Source: Echinococcus granulosus (taxonomy: Eukaryota > Platyhelminthes > Cestoda > Cyclophyllidea > Taeniidae). From it: a DNA stretch of 64,000 bases. Position 1 is the first letter of the stretch; every line of letters begins with the position of its first letter. The DNA lies in assembly GCF_000524195.1 (NCBI RefSeq), contig NW_020170583.1, positions 1,736 through 65,735 of the forward strand, written 5' to 3'. Below are positions 39,701 to 49,751 of this stretch, piece by piece. The translations under genes were made by a program, and so were the position numbers. Under the pieces are notes generated by a model. The model ran no database searches and was not told the DNA's origin. It worked only from the letters and a program-made list of their open reading frames with translations.

Positions 39701-39884
39701 CGATTATGTTCACATTCCTCTGTCCTCTTCTCCCACCTCGGTTGCCACGGATGAAGATGCGGAAGATGAAGAGGAGGAGGAGACAATGTCAGAGGGAAGT
39801 TCAGAAAGCAGCGATGGTGGTTCAGAGTCCTCCTGGGAGACCGAGGAAGAAATGGAAGTCTCCTCCTTCACTGAGGAAAATTAA
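24771..39884 (+). CDS. DCAF1: DCAF1 (VprBP) orthologue, CUL4-DDB1 substrate receptor, about 20 exons, about 1633 aa
   Basis: Exons: 24771-24913, 24952-25219, 25272-25409, 25443-25506, 25541-25665, 25739-26002, 26774-26953, 28483-28686, 29797-30497, 32609-32807, 35404-35827, 36102-36332, 36572-36810, 37583-38062, 38146-38432, 38600-38687, 38849-39194, 39274-39527, 39618-39884. These join in phase to 1634 codons with stop; a further exon at 35033 is uncertain. Landmarks are ADPDPLDDRHPLRA near the N-terminus, armadillo-region RPSVAATAVGV and ALWLVECSHPSARC, LMKEPILPDR, a LisH-like SKIVESFLMHQHAQC (about 1118-1146), and a WD40 domain with two DDB1-contact WDxR motifs (WDIR about 1388, WDMR about 1430). 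An 89-residue Asp/Glu/Ser tail ends the protein. The family links substrates to CUL4-DDB1 and also works with the EDVP ligase. Two in-frame Mets (24771, 24804) could start it; the first fits the human N-terminus better. Two short segments (31-32 kb intron gap, exon at 35.0 kb) are unresolved. Confidence 0.92.
30165..30497 (+). other. Acidic then Arg/Asn/Pro-rich insert in DCAF1 exon 9
   Basis: Within the armadillo-like part of DCAF1, about residues 586-695 become low complexity. A Tyr-Asp-Asp-Asp-Asp run is followed by Gly/Glu clusters (EEDDDEM) and then basic and proline-rich sequence up to the donor at 30498. Vertebrate DCAF1 has no such acidic block at this place, as far as I recall, and keeps its acidic residues at the C-terminus. 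It is in frame and flanked by conserved sequence in the same exon. Confidence 0.6.
30650..30749. other. Assembly gap, 100 N
   Basis: A run of exactly 100 N, the usual placeholder for a gap of unknown size, inside the DCAF1 intron between the exons ending at 30497 and starting at 32609. The DCAF1 reading phase is intact across the intron, but a missing small exon cannot be ruled out. Confidence 0.99.
35033..35335 (+). other. Possible additional DCAF1 exon with no clear donor
   Basis: After a good acceptor (cattctttag) the frame in phase with the preceding DCAF1 exon stays open for 100 codons to a TGA at 35333-35335. It reads as plausible protein (an NYLVDVVVLLVAVLIRS segment, then ELEYTPPLSEIW). 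No strong GT donor in the needed phase precedes the stop; candidates such as the GTGGCT near 35140 are weak. Skipping the segment also preserves phase, because the flanking exons both border it at phase 0. It may be an optional exon, an exon with a non-canonical donor, or chance. Confidence 0.3.
35079..35092. repeat. 14-bp perfect palindrome GTGATTCGAATCAC
   Basis: A perfect inverted repeat with no spacer, followed a few bases later by a partial repeat of one arm (AATCACGTGG). It lies inside the doubtful DCAF1 exon. It has no known function and could be chance. Confidence 0.4.
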
Positions 39885-40655
39885 AATGGTGATGAGGAGG
39901 GCTACGTGAAGCAGGGAGACTCATTGCTCTCGTACTTAGTGGTCTTCTCTGATTTTGTACACTAAATCATTCATGGTCTCTGGTTTCTCTTTTGCACACT
40001 ACCTCGCTGACATTATTCTTTTACGTGGAAATACCCGACTTTGAGTACTATCTACTAGTCTTCTTTCTTGCTGTGGAACCGTAGTTGACTCTGCAGAAAT
40101 GCAAGATTAGTGATGATGCTTTTGGGCGGGATAAAAGTGGGATCATTTTCCCATACTCTGTTATACCTTTGTGGTTCCGGCCATTAACTTGGCGGTGCGG
40201 TGCTGCTTGCCGCGCCTATAATGGGAACCTATCCCACGCTCAGCACCTCATAACACCGTCAGAGGCGACTCAGTCGCTACAAGTGGGACAAACCAATTAA
40301 AACAACTTGTTTTTTGAATAAAAATCTGCAGAATGGAATCTTTGTAGGTTGTACCATTGCAAAGTAGACAGATAGCGCCCTCACCTCATCCCCACAAATC
40401 TCGGTTTCAACACGTCTTGAGTGGGCACTTCGTGGTCCTCGAAGCAGATCCCCTCTCCTTTCCTTGTTTGTGGGCCCAATCAATGCCAAGTAAACAAGCC
40501 GTGTCCCCACGTCACCTCGTCCTAGCTCAGTTTGATCACGCCGTGATCTAGAGCATGATGTTACATTCTTATATTTGTTTACTTAAATGTGGGAATTAAA
40601 AGCGGATTTGTAATTTTTGCGGCCACCACTCCTAACCACACCACCTCAATCGCAG
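39885..40655. other. DCAF1 3' flank
   Basis: Holds the presumed DCAF1 3' UTR and an AATAAA at 40317. Frames around 40357-40551 are open and rather GC-rich but lack matching splice sites, and I do not recognise them. The block ends in a pyrimidine-rich acceptor at 40655 that opens an exon-like segment. Confidence 0.4.
40317..40322 (+). promoter_or_regulatory. Candidate polyadenylation signal of DCAF1
   Basis: Canonical AATAAA about 430 nt after the DCAF1 stop codon, preceded by a T-rich run. Assigned by position only. Confidence 0.45.
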
Positions 40656-41900
40656 AGGGTCGCGTCAATGGCATGCCCGGTGAAAGCTTGACTGCAATTT
40701 CCAATCCGACTGGGAAAAAATCCTTCGAGGTAGGAGATGGGATAAATTGACAGGTGGGCTAGTTCATTTGTCACTTTCATATTAATCTTCCAGTCAGATG
40801 TGAATATTTGTTAAACATCAGAAATTAATGCTTTTAACGAAAAAGAACGTGGACGGAGTGCGAGATAAAGAAGAGAGAAAATCGGCTGATCTTCAAAAAC
40901 TGGACAAAATAAGTAGCGTTACTTGGCATTTTGGCGGAAGAAAAATTAGGAATGAAGGCAATGACGGAGAAAAGGTGACTGAGCGCACCAAAGGGAACAG
41001 TTTTGATCCACTTTTATGCAACAAAAAGATGAGATGAGGAAACTATTCAAACTGCTGGATGGAAGACGCGTGCAAACAGTTTGGTGGACAGCATTAGTTG
41101 GGGCATGGCGTGTGACAGACATCTGAGCTTCTGCTAAATAAGTCGCTTCGACGAAGTCACTAAAAAGAATTATTAAAAGTGGACCTTTACTTAATTTTTT
41201 ATTCACGTTCCACAACGTCTGGAGTTCATTCTCCTGGAGGCGGAGAGCTGCTGCCTTTATACTGTTCAGAGTTGAGTGGCGATCCAGAGAGAATATTCTT
41301 CATACACGATCGTCATTCTTAATATCATTTACCGATTCCATTGTTGGCCATCCGGCTGCCTGGATTACATTCGGCTACTCGGGGAGCACAAGAGGTAATA
41401 TCGGTTTACAGAAACTTGATAGCTTCATGTAAGTGCCACGGACAGCTCCGGAGTAGATCTTTTAAGTCATTCAAGTGCGGTGATACTTCAATTGTGAGTT
41501 TTAGCCTTCAAGAACATGAGAATATCCTGACTGTCAAAGTTGGACGTGGTTGCATAAGCACCACTGATTCACACATTGGCAAAGGAGTCCTTATCTTCTT
41601 TAACGTCTAGGATGAGAAAATTGGTCCGAATAACTTGAATTTTGCCTGATTTATGCTCTTTGGCTTTCATTCTCATTAGAAAATCAAAAAGAAGCAATTG
41701 CAACGTCATTTACCAACCATTGAAACCATCTCATCCACGGTGGATCTCCTCTCATCTACTCAGTTACATTGGCTTTTTACAGGCATACGAACTGCTGATC
41801 TGCTAGCACCACAGCGAATATGCTATTGGTGGAATGGAAGAAGTTGCCGCTCTACTTGAAAGTCGGTCCTCCCTCCAATGATACCGATAGCGCAGCCTAC
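40656..41900 (+). other. Exon-like segments of an unassigned gene or gene relic
   Basis: Several segments have coding character and splice borders but could not be chained. The first, 40656-40729, has a pyrimidine-rich acceptor, an open frame containing GRVNGMPGESLTAIS, and a GAG|gtagga donor. The second, about 41260-41394, is open in more than one frame up to an AGAG|gtaata donor. The third starts at 41681 after ctcattag and reads QLQRHLPTIETISSTVDLLSS before continuing to a stop near 41870. Segments at 41783-42000 read well only if in-frame stops are ignored. They could be upstream exons of the gene whose 3' exons lie at 42675-44416, or decayed exons. Confidence 0.25.
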
Positions 41901-42674
41901 GCAAAGGCGCATCGACATGAATTGTGTCGGAAGATGCACATCCTAAGATGATCCAGTGCTGCGAACTCTATGAACCACTCACTTTGAATAGCCTCTCTTA
42001 GGAATGCCGTGATACAGCGATGAACTTTCTTTTTTGGATTTCCAATCAGTGTTGTCTCCCACTCTATAAAAATCCACTTATTTGCATTCTTTTTTGTTTA
42101 AGAACCAAGTGTCCCTTCCCTATTAGTAATTAAGACTACGGAATGATTAGCATAGCTTGCTGCCATTGTCACACATAGGAGACGCTCCGACTTTCCTATC
42201 TGAAATTGACGTCACAAAAGTGTGACAGGTATCTTGTCACTACATGACAACCGAGTGTACTACATGGTATTATAAGCAGATTTTATGGTGTAAAACCGTA
42301 GAAGAGACACATAAGGACAATTATTTTTTTTAAGTCTGTTAGCAACTCATAAAACTGGTCCGTTCCGTAATACAGGCGTTGATTGCATGAGTAGAACAGA
42401 TTCTGTTTAATTTCTCAATTGCTTATTAAGTATCCTGTGGTGACAGGTGAACAAATTAGATGTACCTGTCTGGCTTAAAGAGTGGGTCTGAAGTCAAACT
42501 GAAGAAATCCCGACTGACAGCACGGAAAGAGGCTTTGATGTGTGTGCCCATCTTCACCGTGACTTTGGGACACTCACCGAGGTCTAATTCTTGGTGTAGT
42601 TTCATATCATTTGATGGCCGAAAAACTTAACTTCTCCTCCAAAATTATCCACCAATTTCACTCTACTTGGATAG

Positions 42675-44416
42675 TTACTACCAGTGTCCGACAATTTGGA
42701 GCGTCTGCTACGTGCCATTATGGTGTGTGGACGGATGCTCCAGTTAAAACATTTCGATTCACCACAAATTGTGCAGGGGCTAGATCGTCTAAGTGAGGTT
42801 TGGTGTGTTGAGAGAACTTCTGCATTCATAAAGCGAGATACTCAAAACTATCGGAAATGGAAATATGCAAAATGAGTAGTACATTCGACAATTCATACAC
42901 ATATATGTATATAAAGGCTTAAATTCGATATACATTAGCTCAGTTTGGGTAATAACAAAATTTCAATTATTTGCACCTTTGCATTAGCTCATTTTATTTA
43001 TAATAACAATAATACAATAATAATAACAATAGTACATGTATATGCCAAATTTTGTTGAATTTGTTATTTCAAATGAGTTTACTTGTTTACGCACATAGGT
43101 TTGAATACACTAGATCAATTTCACCTTTACAAAATCTATTCGCGGAATCACACCTGTATATGATTATGCATGCTCCATTTTAGTTTACAGTCTTCATGTA
43201 TCAATTAATATCGACATAGTAATATACTTTTTTAACATTACCCATACAAAATGAGTTCACTCAATTACACATATTATAGACGTATATACGACTAAATTAA
43301 GCAACAAAATGCATTTACTCATCCAAAGCTATATAAGTTTATGTACATAACCTATTTTAAAATTAATAAAAACATTCACTCGATTGCACCTCTATAGGAT
43401 TGCATATACACTCAACTTTTATAATGCACTATTACATATGTACATGGTCAATTTTAAGTGCAAGATTTCATGAGCTTATTTGCATTCTCTATTTTTTGAC
43501 ATGTACAAATTCACTTATAAAAATATTGAGGTAATGCACCCCTTTAGTTTACTTGATCAGCTCAACAAATCACTGTGCCATCATAACTGTCTACTTTGCG
43601 TTTACAAAACCTTCAATTCAACAAATAGCACTGCAATGCCAGGGTTGCTGTAGGCCTTTAATCATGGCAGCTGTCTGGCCTCATGGAATACCGCAATGGG
43701 TGAGTTGGGGAGTTGTGAATGCAAGCTTGATCTCTTCTGTTAATATATTTTTATTCAGAGTCTTTGAATGTCATTTCCACTGAGCGTGAGTTGGCGATCA
43801 TTGAAGATCCGATCGAGCTAACCCCGCGGTCGAAGCAGGTGCCAGAGGTCAAGATGAGGAGATTGAAAAAAAATGAGCGAAAATTTTAAGGTGCAAGTAA
43901 AAAGCTAATTTTCGCCCTCCCCTAGCAGCCTGCGATTCAAAAGGCAGGGCTAATTAGTCGAAAACTTGCGGACATTTTGTATCCTTGTCAGTTTGACAAC
44001 ATGTATCACGAAGGCGCTCATTAGTTCCACTCAAATTTTATTTGACTTCTCTCTACTATTTTACTTACACATAATCAGTAACCATGTTCTTTTATGATCC
44101 ATTTTCGGAAATTTTCATTTAATTTTGCGTGATTTCCAGCGATCAAAACAACTAAAGCATTTTCTTGACAAGTTAGCCTCAGGTGCTTTCAATCAACAGG
44201 GACGCCTAATTTGTCGTTAATCTCAATGGTACATCTTTCTGATTGGGCTATTTAATTCCTAAAATCGCCTCTCTTAGACTTTGGAAATTTACAACCACAG
44301 CTTCGGCAGCAGGCAGGCTGGAATCACATCCATCATGTTCAAAAGAACTTGGTAATATGGGGGTGATTTAAAAACAGGAGAAAATGTTGGACAGTGTAAA
44401 GGAAGTGATTCAATGA
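42675..44416 (+). CDS. 3' exons of an unrecognised gene made of very small exons
   Basis: Six segments chain in phase with GT-AG borders: 42675-42797, 43654-43699, 43759-43847 (or to 43838), 44140-44182, 44278-44351 and 44378-44416, giving about 137 codons to a TGA. The peptide is helix-like: NLERLLRAIMVCGRMLQ, then FDSPQIVQGLDRLSEAF, ERELAIIEDPIELTP, LKHFLDKLASDFGN and finally EKMLDSVKEVIQ. A canonical AATAAA follows 92 nt after the stop. The last intron would be only 26 nt and the last exon 39 nt. A possible preceding exon ends at 42581 in phase 0, reading DFGTLTE. I do not recognise the family. A periodic all-helical domain, such as a BAR-like or Sec31/SRA1-like C-terminal fold, is only a guess. 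The intron 42798-43653 contains the first satellite-like array. Confidence 0.5.
42880..43555. repeat. Degenerate AT-rich tandem array, first block
   Basis: Loosely periodic sequence repeating words such as TTCACACC, CACCT-TATA, TATGTACAT, CAATTT-AC and AATGCA, spaced roughly 55-60 nt apart. It also contains a short AAT/AAC microsatellite at about 43000-43031. It resembles the larger array at 52.1-54.3 kb and sits inside an intron of the unrecognised gene. Confidence 0.55.
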
Positions 44417-44507
44417 TAGGTCAATGATATCTGTGTTTTATAAAAAAATAGAAATCATTGCATTTCATGTGTACTTCCAAGTAGCGACTAGTCGTTGCAA
44501 TGAGCTA

Positions 44508-44513
44508 AATAAA
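44508..44513 (+). promoter_or_regulatory. Polyadenylation signal of the unrecognised small-exon gene
   Basis: Canonical AATAAA 92 nt after the TGA at 44414-44416, in AT-rich sequence. Its position supports a real transcript end here. Confidence 0.5.
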
Positions 44514-44666
44514 AGAGGATTGACACGTTATTTTTGATATCAAGAGTTGTTAAGTGCAAATTTTTAAATGGTGGTCATTTCTAAAGTCATTAGCAGATTT
44601 TTTCGAAAGCCTCATTTATTGTCTACATACATGTATTAATACTTAAGTCCAGAAAAAATTTTTACA

Positions 44667-44693
44667 GGAGTTGTTTTTGCTTTCAACAACTCC
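44667..44693. repeat. Hairpin with 9-bp perfect stem
   Basis: GGAGTTGTT and AACAACTCC flank a 9-nt pyrimidine-rich loop. It lies about 150 nt beyond the AATAAA of the small-exon gene. It may be a chance inverted repeat. Confidence 0.4.
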
Positions 44694-47600
44694 TTCCAAA
44701 TCTTTAATTTCAAAAAAAAAGATATAAACTACTAGGGTAGTTAACCAGCCAAATTAAATCAACATTTTTCTATTGTATAATAATATTTGCTGATTTTATG
44801 TAAAATGACTTCATGTTCTTGTAAATTATATCAGCCGGTCCTCGTCCATTTTTAGCATAATTACCAGTAAACTTGTCAAACATACCATGCATTTATTAGA
44901 TGGATTTCATATTATTAATAATCCCCAATTTCTTTTAAAGATCAGCAAGATTGGGTTATCAAATACGTCATTGCTTTATCTTCTAAAGGACCACTTAACA
45001 ATTCCATCCCTTAATAGTCATGCTCAAGTTACAAATGACTAGTCAAGCACATGAACAATGCCCATTGGCTGGGCGTTTATCTAGTTTTCATTTGCTTAGA
45101 CTCTTAAAAACACCTTAACCTACACATCGGTTCCATTTTACAGGGATGTGCAGAAATAAATGAGCAAAAATATACGTTGAGCCAATGAAAGTCCCAAACT
45201 CTTCCATTTTGACCTGCAGTTACCGTTTAAGTGTCACAGACAAAGTGGGAACGCGAATGTTGACAATCAGTCAAATCCTTCATATCAAGAGCGCACCGCA
45301 AATTGAAGAATTGAAATGCCTATCCAGGCATACCGCAAATAGGATTACTCCCTCTTCCTAAATACCTTGCCACCATACTATGGCTTTAACACTGTATTTC
45401 ATTTTGGCATTACTATCTTGACACGTTAGTGATCCGCCACAAAATTCATATTGAATTATCCTCATTCTAGTCCTAGATAGTACTGATATTATGAAAAGTA
45501 GTTAAGTAATAACACGGATAATTTAGACTTCGGATAAAAGGGTACAACTTTAAATTGCCTTATTATAACTACCCCGTAACATTGTCCTACTACCATTAAA
45601 TTCGAGGCTTTTATAGGAAAGTTAACATTTGATTTGGTCCATTTCACTTGAGACTTTGACTGCATATAAGAGTGACATCGAGTTGAAACCGAGGAACGCC
45701 CATCCATGTTCAAAAACCACCTCTAATATGTGAACATTAAAGTAGCTTAGCAGGGCATCGAACAATTCGCACTCTATTCTCTCCAATTTTCAGTAGCTCC
45801 ATTTAAACTTAACTATGAACTAAGACGAAGTCCCAAGTTCCTCAAAGACCCCAGGGTTTTGGCTTAATGGAAATTTTAACTAGTTAACCGGCCTTTTTTC
45901 TCTCCACTTTCCTATTTCAAGACAGCACATTTGCAATAAATTTACAATTCATCGCAAAATCGAAAAGGTCATGTACATGATTAGAACCCGATTAAGGCAA
46001 AAATGGCTTTCCCCTTTGCCACAAACTATCATTTTAATGTATTTTAACCTTACATTTAATCCGACGATTGATTTACAACACTTTCATTGCGTTAACAGCA
46101 CTTTAAAATGAGACAGATTCTCAAAAGTGTAAGATTGGTATTGTTTCGCGAATTTATATTTCAGGGCAATCTTATTCTATTTGCCTTTCTCTAAGGTAAA
46201 AAATGCAGCATTTAGTTTTTCGAGATAGTCAAATTAACCTTTTGCTTGGATCATTTCTAACGCTGCTTTTCCCATAACCCTTTAACCTATCTTTAAAATT
46301 TTGAGTTTTCAGTAATATTTTCTCACTTTAGAAGTCTGTTTTATAATTTTCACTCTTTCTTTGGACAAACTGCATTTAGAAAAATGAAATAATAATAATA
46401 TAGTAACAGTGAGGGATAGTGGTATTGCCTTCCACTCACGTGGTATCACATACAACAACACATCCTAATTTGGCTTCATCCCGTCACTATCAAAGAATCC
46501 TTAGTTATTTAGGTATACCATATCGTAAAAGGCGTCCTTTACTTTTTACAATGTCTCCTTTACATTATTAGCTTTGGAATTCCTTAGGCATACTCGATTC
46601 ACACCTTTGCAGCTACAGGCAGTAAAGCGTGATGTTCTAACACGTTAATTAACCTCTTGACCTCAACATCAGGCTGCATACTAGTGCAAAACGACATCTT
46701 CGATCCCTCGGAGGTGGCGGTCCCACCATAGTCCTTCATCGCTGTCAGTCAACCAACCACTGGACTGGGATCCATGTTTAGCTGACAGAGTTATACTAAA
46801 AAATACAGGTCGTTAGTTTCACAGTCTGGTAAATGCATTAGATTTCCGAATTTCGGCTGTAGTGTTTACTTCCACGTATTGTGGGAACTGCGAAAGATAG
46901 GACGTGACCTTACAGATAAATTCAATCATTTTGGAAGTATTCGATCGTCCACAACTTTCCCAACCCTGCTACAAAGAATGTATTCTTATTGGGTTTCAAT
47001 ATCTTTTTTGCAATGCCTAAGGTGACGTTTTAGATGGCATTTTAAAAAGATACGGTCTTATGCTCACTGTGATTGGTGGCTAACAGGTCAAGGCCGAAAT
47101 GCTTTTTTACGTTCCAGATTAAGTTCAAAGTCCATGAATTAGGCGCGATAAGAGACTTATAGAAAGTAAAATCTTTAGCAATGTCTTAGGAGCAATTGCT
47201 TTGAACCCAAATATATTAGGAATCGTTCTAAGAAGTAATTACTAATACTAAACCATAGCGCTAACCTGCATTTAGAGCTAGCAAATTATTCCCAAAGATT
47301 TATAATATACTGATAGGGACTAAATTTGAGCTGAAAATACCTTACCATTCTCCGGCCATGGCACAAGTGTATTTTTGCGGTCTAGGTACATTTTCAAATG
47401 AGGCGACAGTCTGAATATGTTGGATGGTGCTTATCTAAAGGGCTTCAATGGCCTACAACTTCTTCTTCTTTGAAGTGACGAATATGGCTGCACAAAACGA
47501 CTCATCAGATAAGAACATACTGTAAAAAATCAAAGCCATGAATAAATACTTCACTGGACAACTTTTCAAGAAAAACCCACAACCCATGCAATAATTAAAT

Positions 47601-48205
47601 TTATTTTTACCACGACCAGCGTAAGCACTGACTACTTTCCTAGTCCAGAGTAGGCTATTTGATAGATGTCAAGTTACAAAGATACTGCACAAGGCTTCTT
47701 AAAGCTTTTGTAATATATGTATTTAAAGTATACGTGAACAATATTTTTGGATAAAAAATCCAAAAGTGGAGAAATTTCCGACATACCTGAAGTGGCATAA
47801 GGAGCAATCAAGTGGCCATCATTAGGTAAACTCTATGTTTACTTAAACTATCCGCACCGACTGTTCAGCATAAAGTGGCTTTTATAATACTGATTTCGTG
47901 TATTATGGATATAGGTATGCGTCAACTTTACTCTTCTACTACTCTTTACCCCGATTTTTAAAGTTTGAGTAAAATAACTCGGTGAATGTGAATCGAATTT
48001 TCAGCAGTCTTATTATTGAGTCTACTTGGTGTTAAAGCTTCTGTTGCAGACACTTCCCCAGTTCATGTGTTATTTGAAAAGTGTGAAATGAAATGCTTAA
48101 AAATGCTGTTATGATAATGAGCTACTTAGAAATAAATCCATTATGCTAAATGAAATTGTATATTATTAATAACAATGCCGAAGGATGTGGCATTTTTAGT
48201 TAAAT

Positions 48206-48368
48206 CGTTGGGGGATTAAATGCTCCCGAAACCTACAAATCAGGTGAAGGTGGCAATGATACAACTTACCCAAACCATCTACATCATTTGGGAATGGATG
48301 GTGCGGTTGGAGCTGCTGCACAAATTAGTTTCCTGCACAATGAAACGCATCTGGTCAAAAGTGTCTAT
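48206..48368 (+). other. Coding-like GC-richer island
   Basis: An open frame ending in TAA at about 48366-48368 reads as plausible protein (HLHHLGMDGAVGAAAQISF) and is visibly richer in G and C than its surroundings. A possible acceptor (cctacaaatcag) lies just inside it. A second frame over the same bases is also open. It could be a last exon with distant upstream exons or a relic. The family is not recognised. Confidence 0.25.
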
Positions 48369-49589
48369 TAAACGATATCAATTTGAAGTTCTTCGCTTCT
48401 GCCGCATGTGTCATAGGGGGATTTTTTGACCGGTGGTTAATTGGCTGAACCACTGACTGTCTCGTGAAACCAAATGGTTATTTTATTAAAGATTTTACGC
48501 CCAAACGAATATGTTCACTCATTTGAGAAAATACACACTCAAATGCACTGGTTCCAAGATGCAAAGAACTGCAAATGAATTTATACCATTTCAAAAATGC
48601 ATAATGCATCCAAGCGTAAACACTCATGTATCCTCAATTACGTTAACACAAGACGGATTTTGCCTTTTCTTGTCCCTCCTTCCCCTAAAAGTAAGAATTA
48701 TAGGCCTCCTTGATAAGAGTATAAAGACTAATTCAACATTTTGAAGCATTTATTTTTTTACTGTTCGAAAATTTATATTAGGTTAGAATTCTTGCCTTCT
48801 CACTCTACTACTCACCCCTCACCTGCCCAAAATTTGTCTTTAAAAGGCAATTTTCATTCATTATACTACTATATGCGAAACGCTCATACCTGGATTGTGA
48901 AAATGGATTAAGGAAAATCAAATGGGTAAGGGAAGTGCCCTCCTTTTGCATCTAAGTTTGTGCTTATATTATCCTGTAGTTTTCCACCGCTTTGATACAT
49001 AACCGTCACCTTTCTGGAAGTTGTGCGGAGATCTACTACTACTGAAAAACAATTTTGAAGTAATTAGTTGTTTAAATTCGCATATGACCATACCGTACTT
49101 AAATAGAGGGATATCTTCAAATCACTCAACAATTAAGATTTTTTAGATTATAAATAATACCTGACTTAACAACCAACTTTTAATTTTTTTCATTCTCCCT
49201 AGCTTTAAAAGGGTATAGTTGATACATGCACGAGTCTTTTATTTGTTGGCACATTATTATAAGTGGTTTTACTTCCGTCGCTTCCTCTTCATGGATTACT
49301 TCGATTTGCTTTGTCATACTTTGCTCATATCCATCAGATCAGGACCATACCAGTTCACCAGCAAAACTTTGTCGCGATCTCGATCTCTGTCCGCTTCCGT
49401 TTTCACCCAAATTCCATTAAAAATGTGAATATGAGACCTAGTAGCTGCAATTTCAAGTTATTAATGCTTGTGCTTGCGACTTGGTTTGACCGCGTCTCTC
49501 TTGTTCAGAAAATGAACCCATTTGCGTAACAGCACGTTCAATTTAAAATGTCTTGTGTTATTTTGTCAGGTTACATGAGGTGGACATGA

Positions 49590-49751
49590 TTGGATAAAAA
49601 AGTGTTTTCCCTTCTACCTTCTATAATAGGAGCTACCCTCAGGGTTTTAGACTCATTCTACAGAGTAAATGACGCAGGAGTGTTTACTTGGGAAGCAGCA
49701 AGAATGGGTAGTGGATATGGTACACCACGCAGCGGTAACCACTGGTCATAT
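49590..49751 (+). other. Coding-like island
   Basis: A frame of about 54 codons ending in TAA contains RVNDAGVFTWEAARMGSGYG, which looks like folded protein and not random translation. An overlapping frame from 49669 is open for 130 codons, so the assignment is ambiguous. No clear splice donor follows. Not recognised. Confidence 0.22.

Noticed and set aside
40794..40814. Seven-codon last exon after the 40656-40729 segment
   Set aside because: Acceptor and phase fit, but such a short tail cannot be distinguished from chance.
43759..43889. Reading the 43759 segment straight to the TAA at 43887 as the gene end
   Set aside because: A donor at 43839 or 43848 joins in phase to further exons that end beside an AATAAA, which is the better model.
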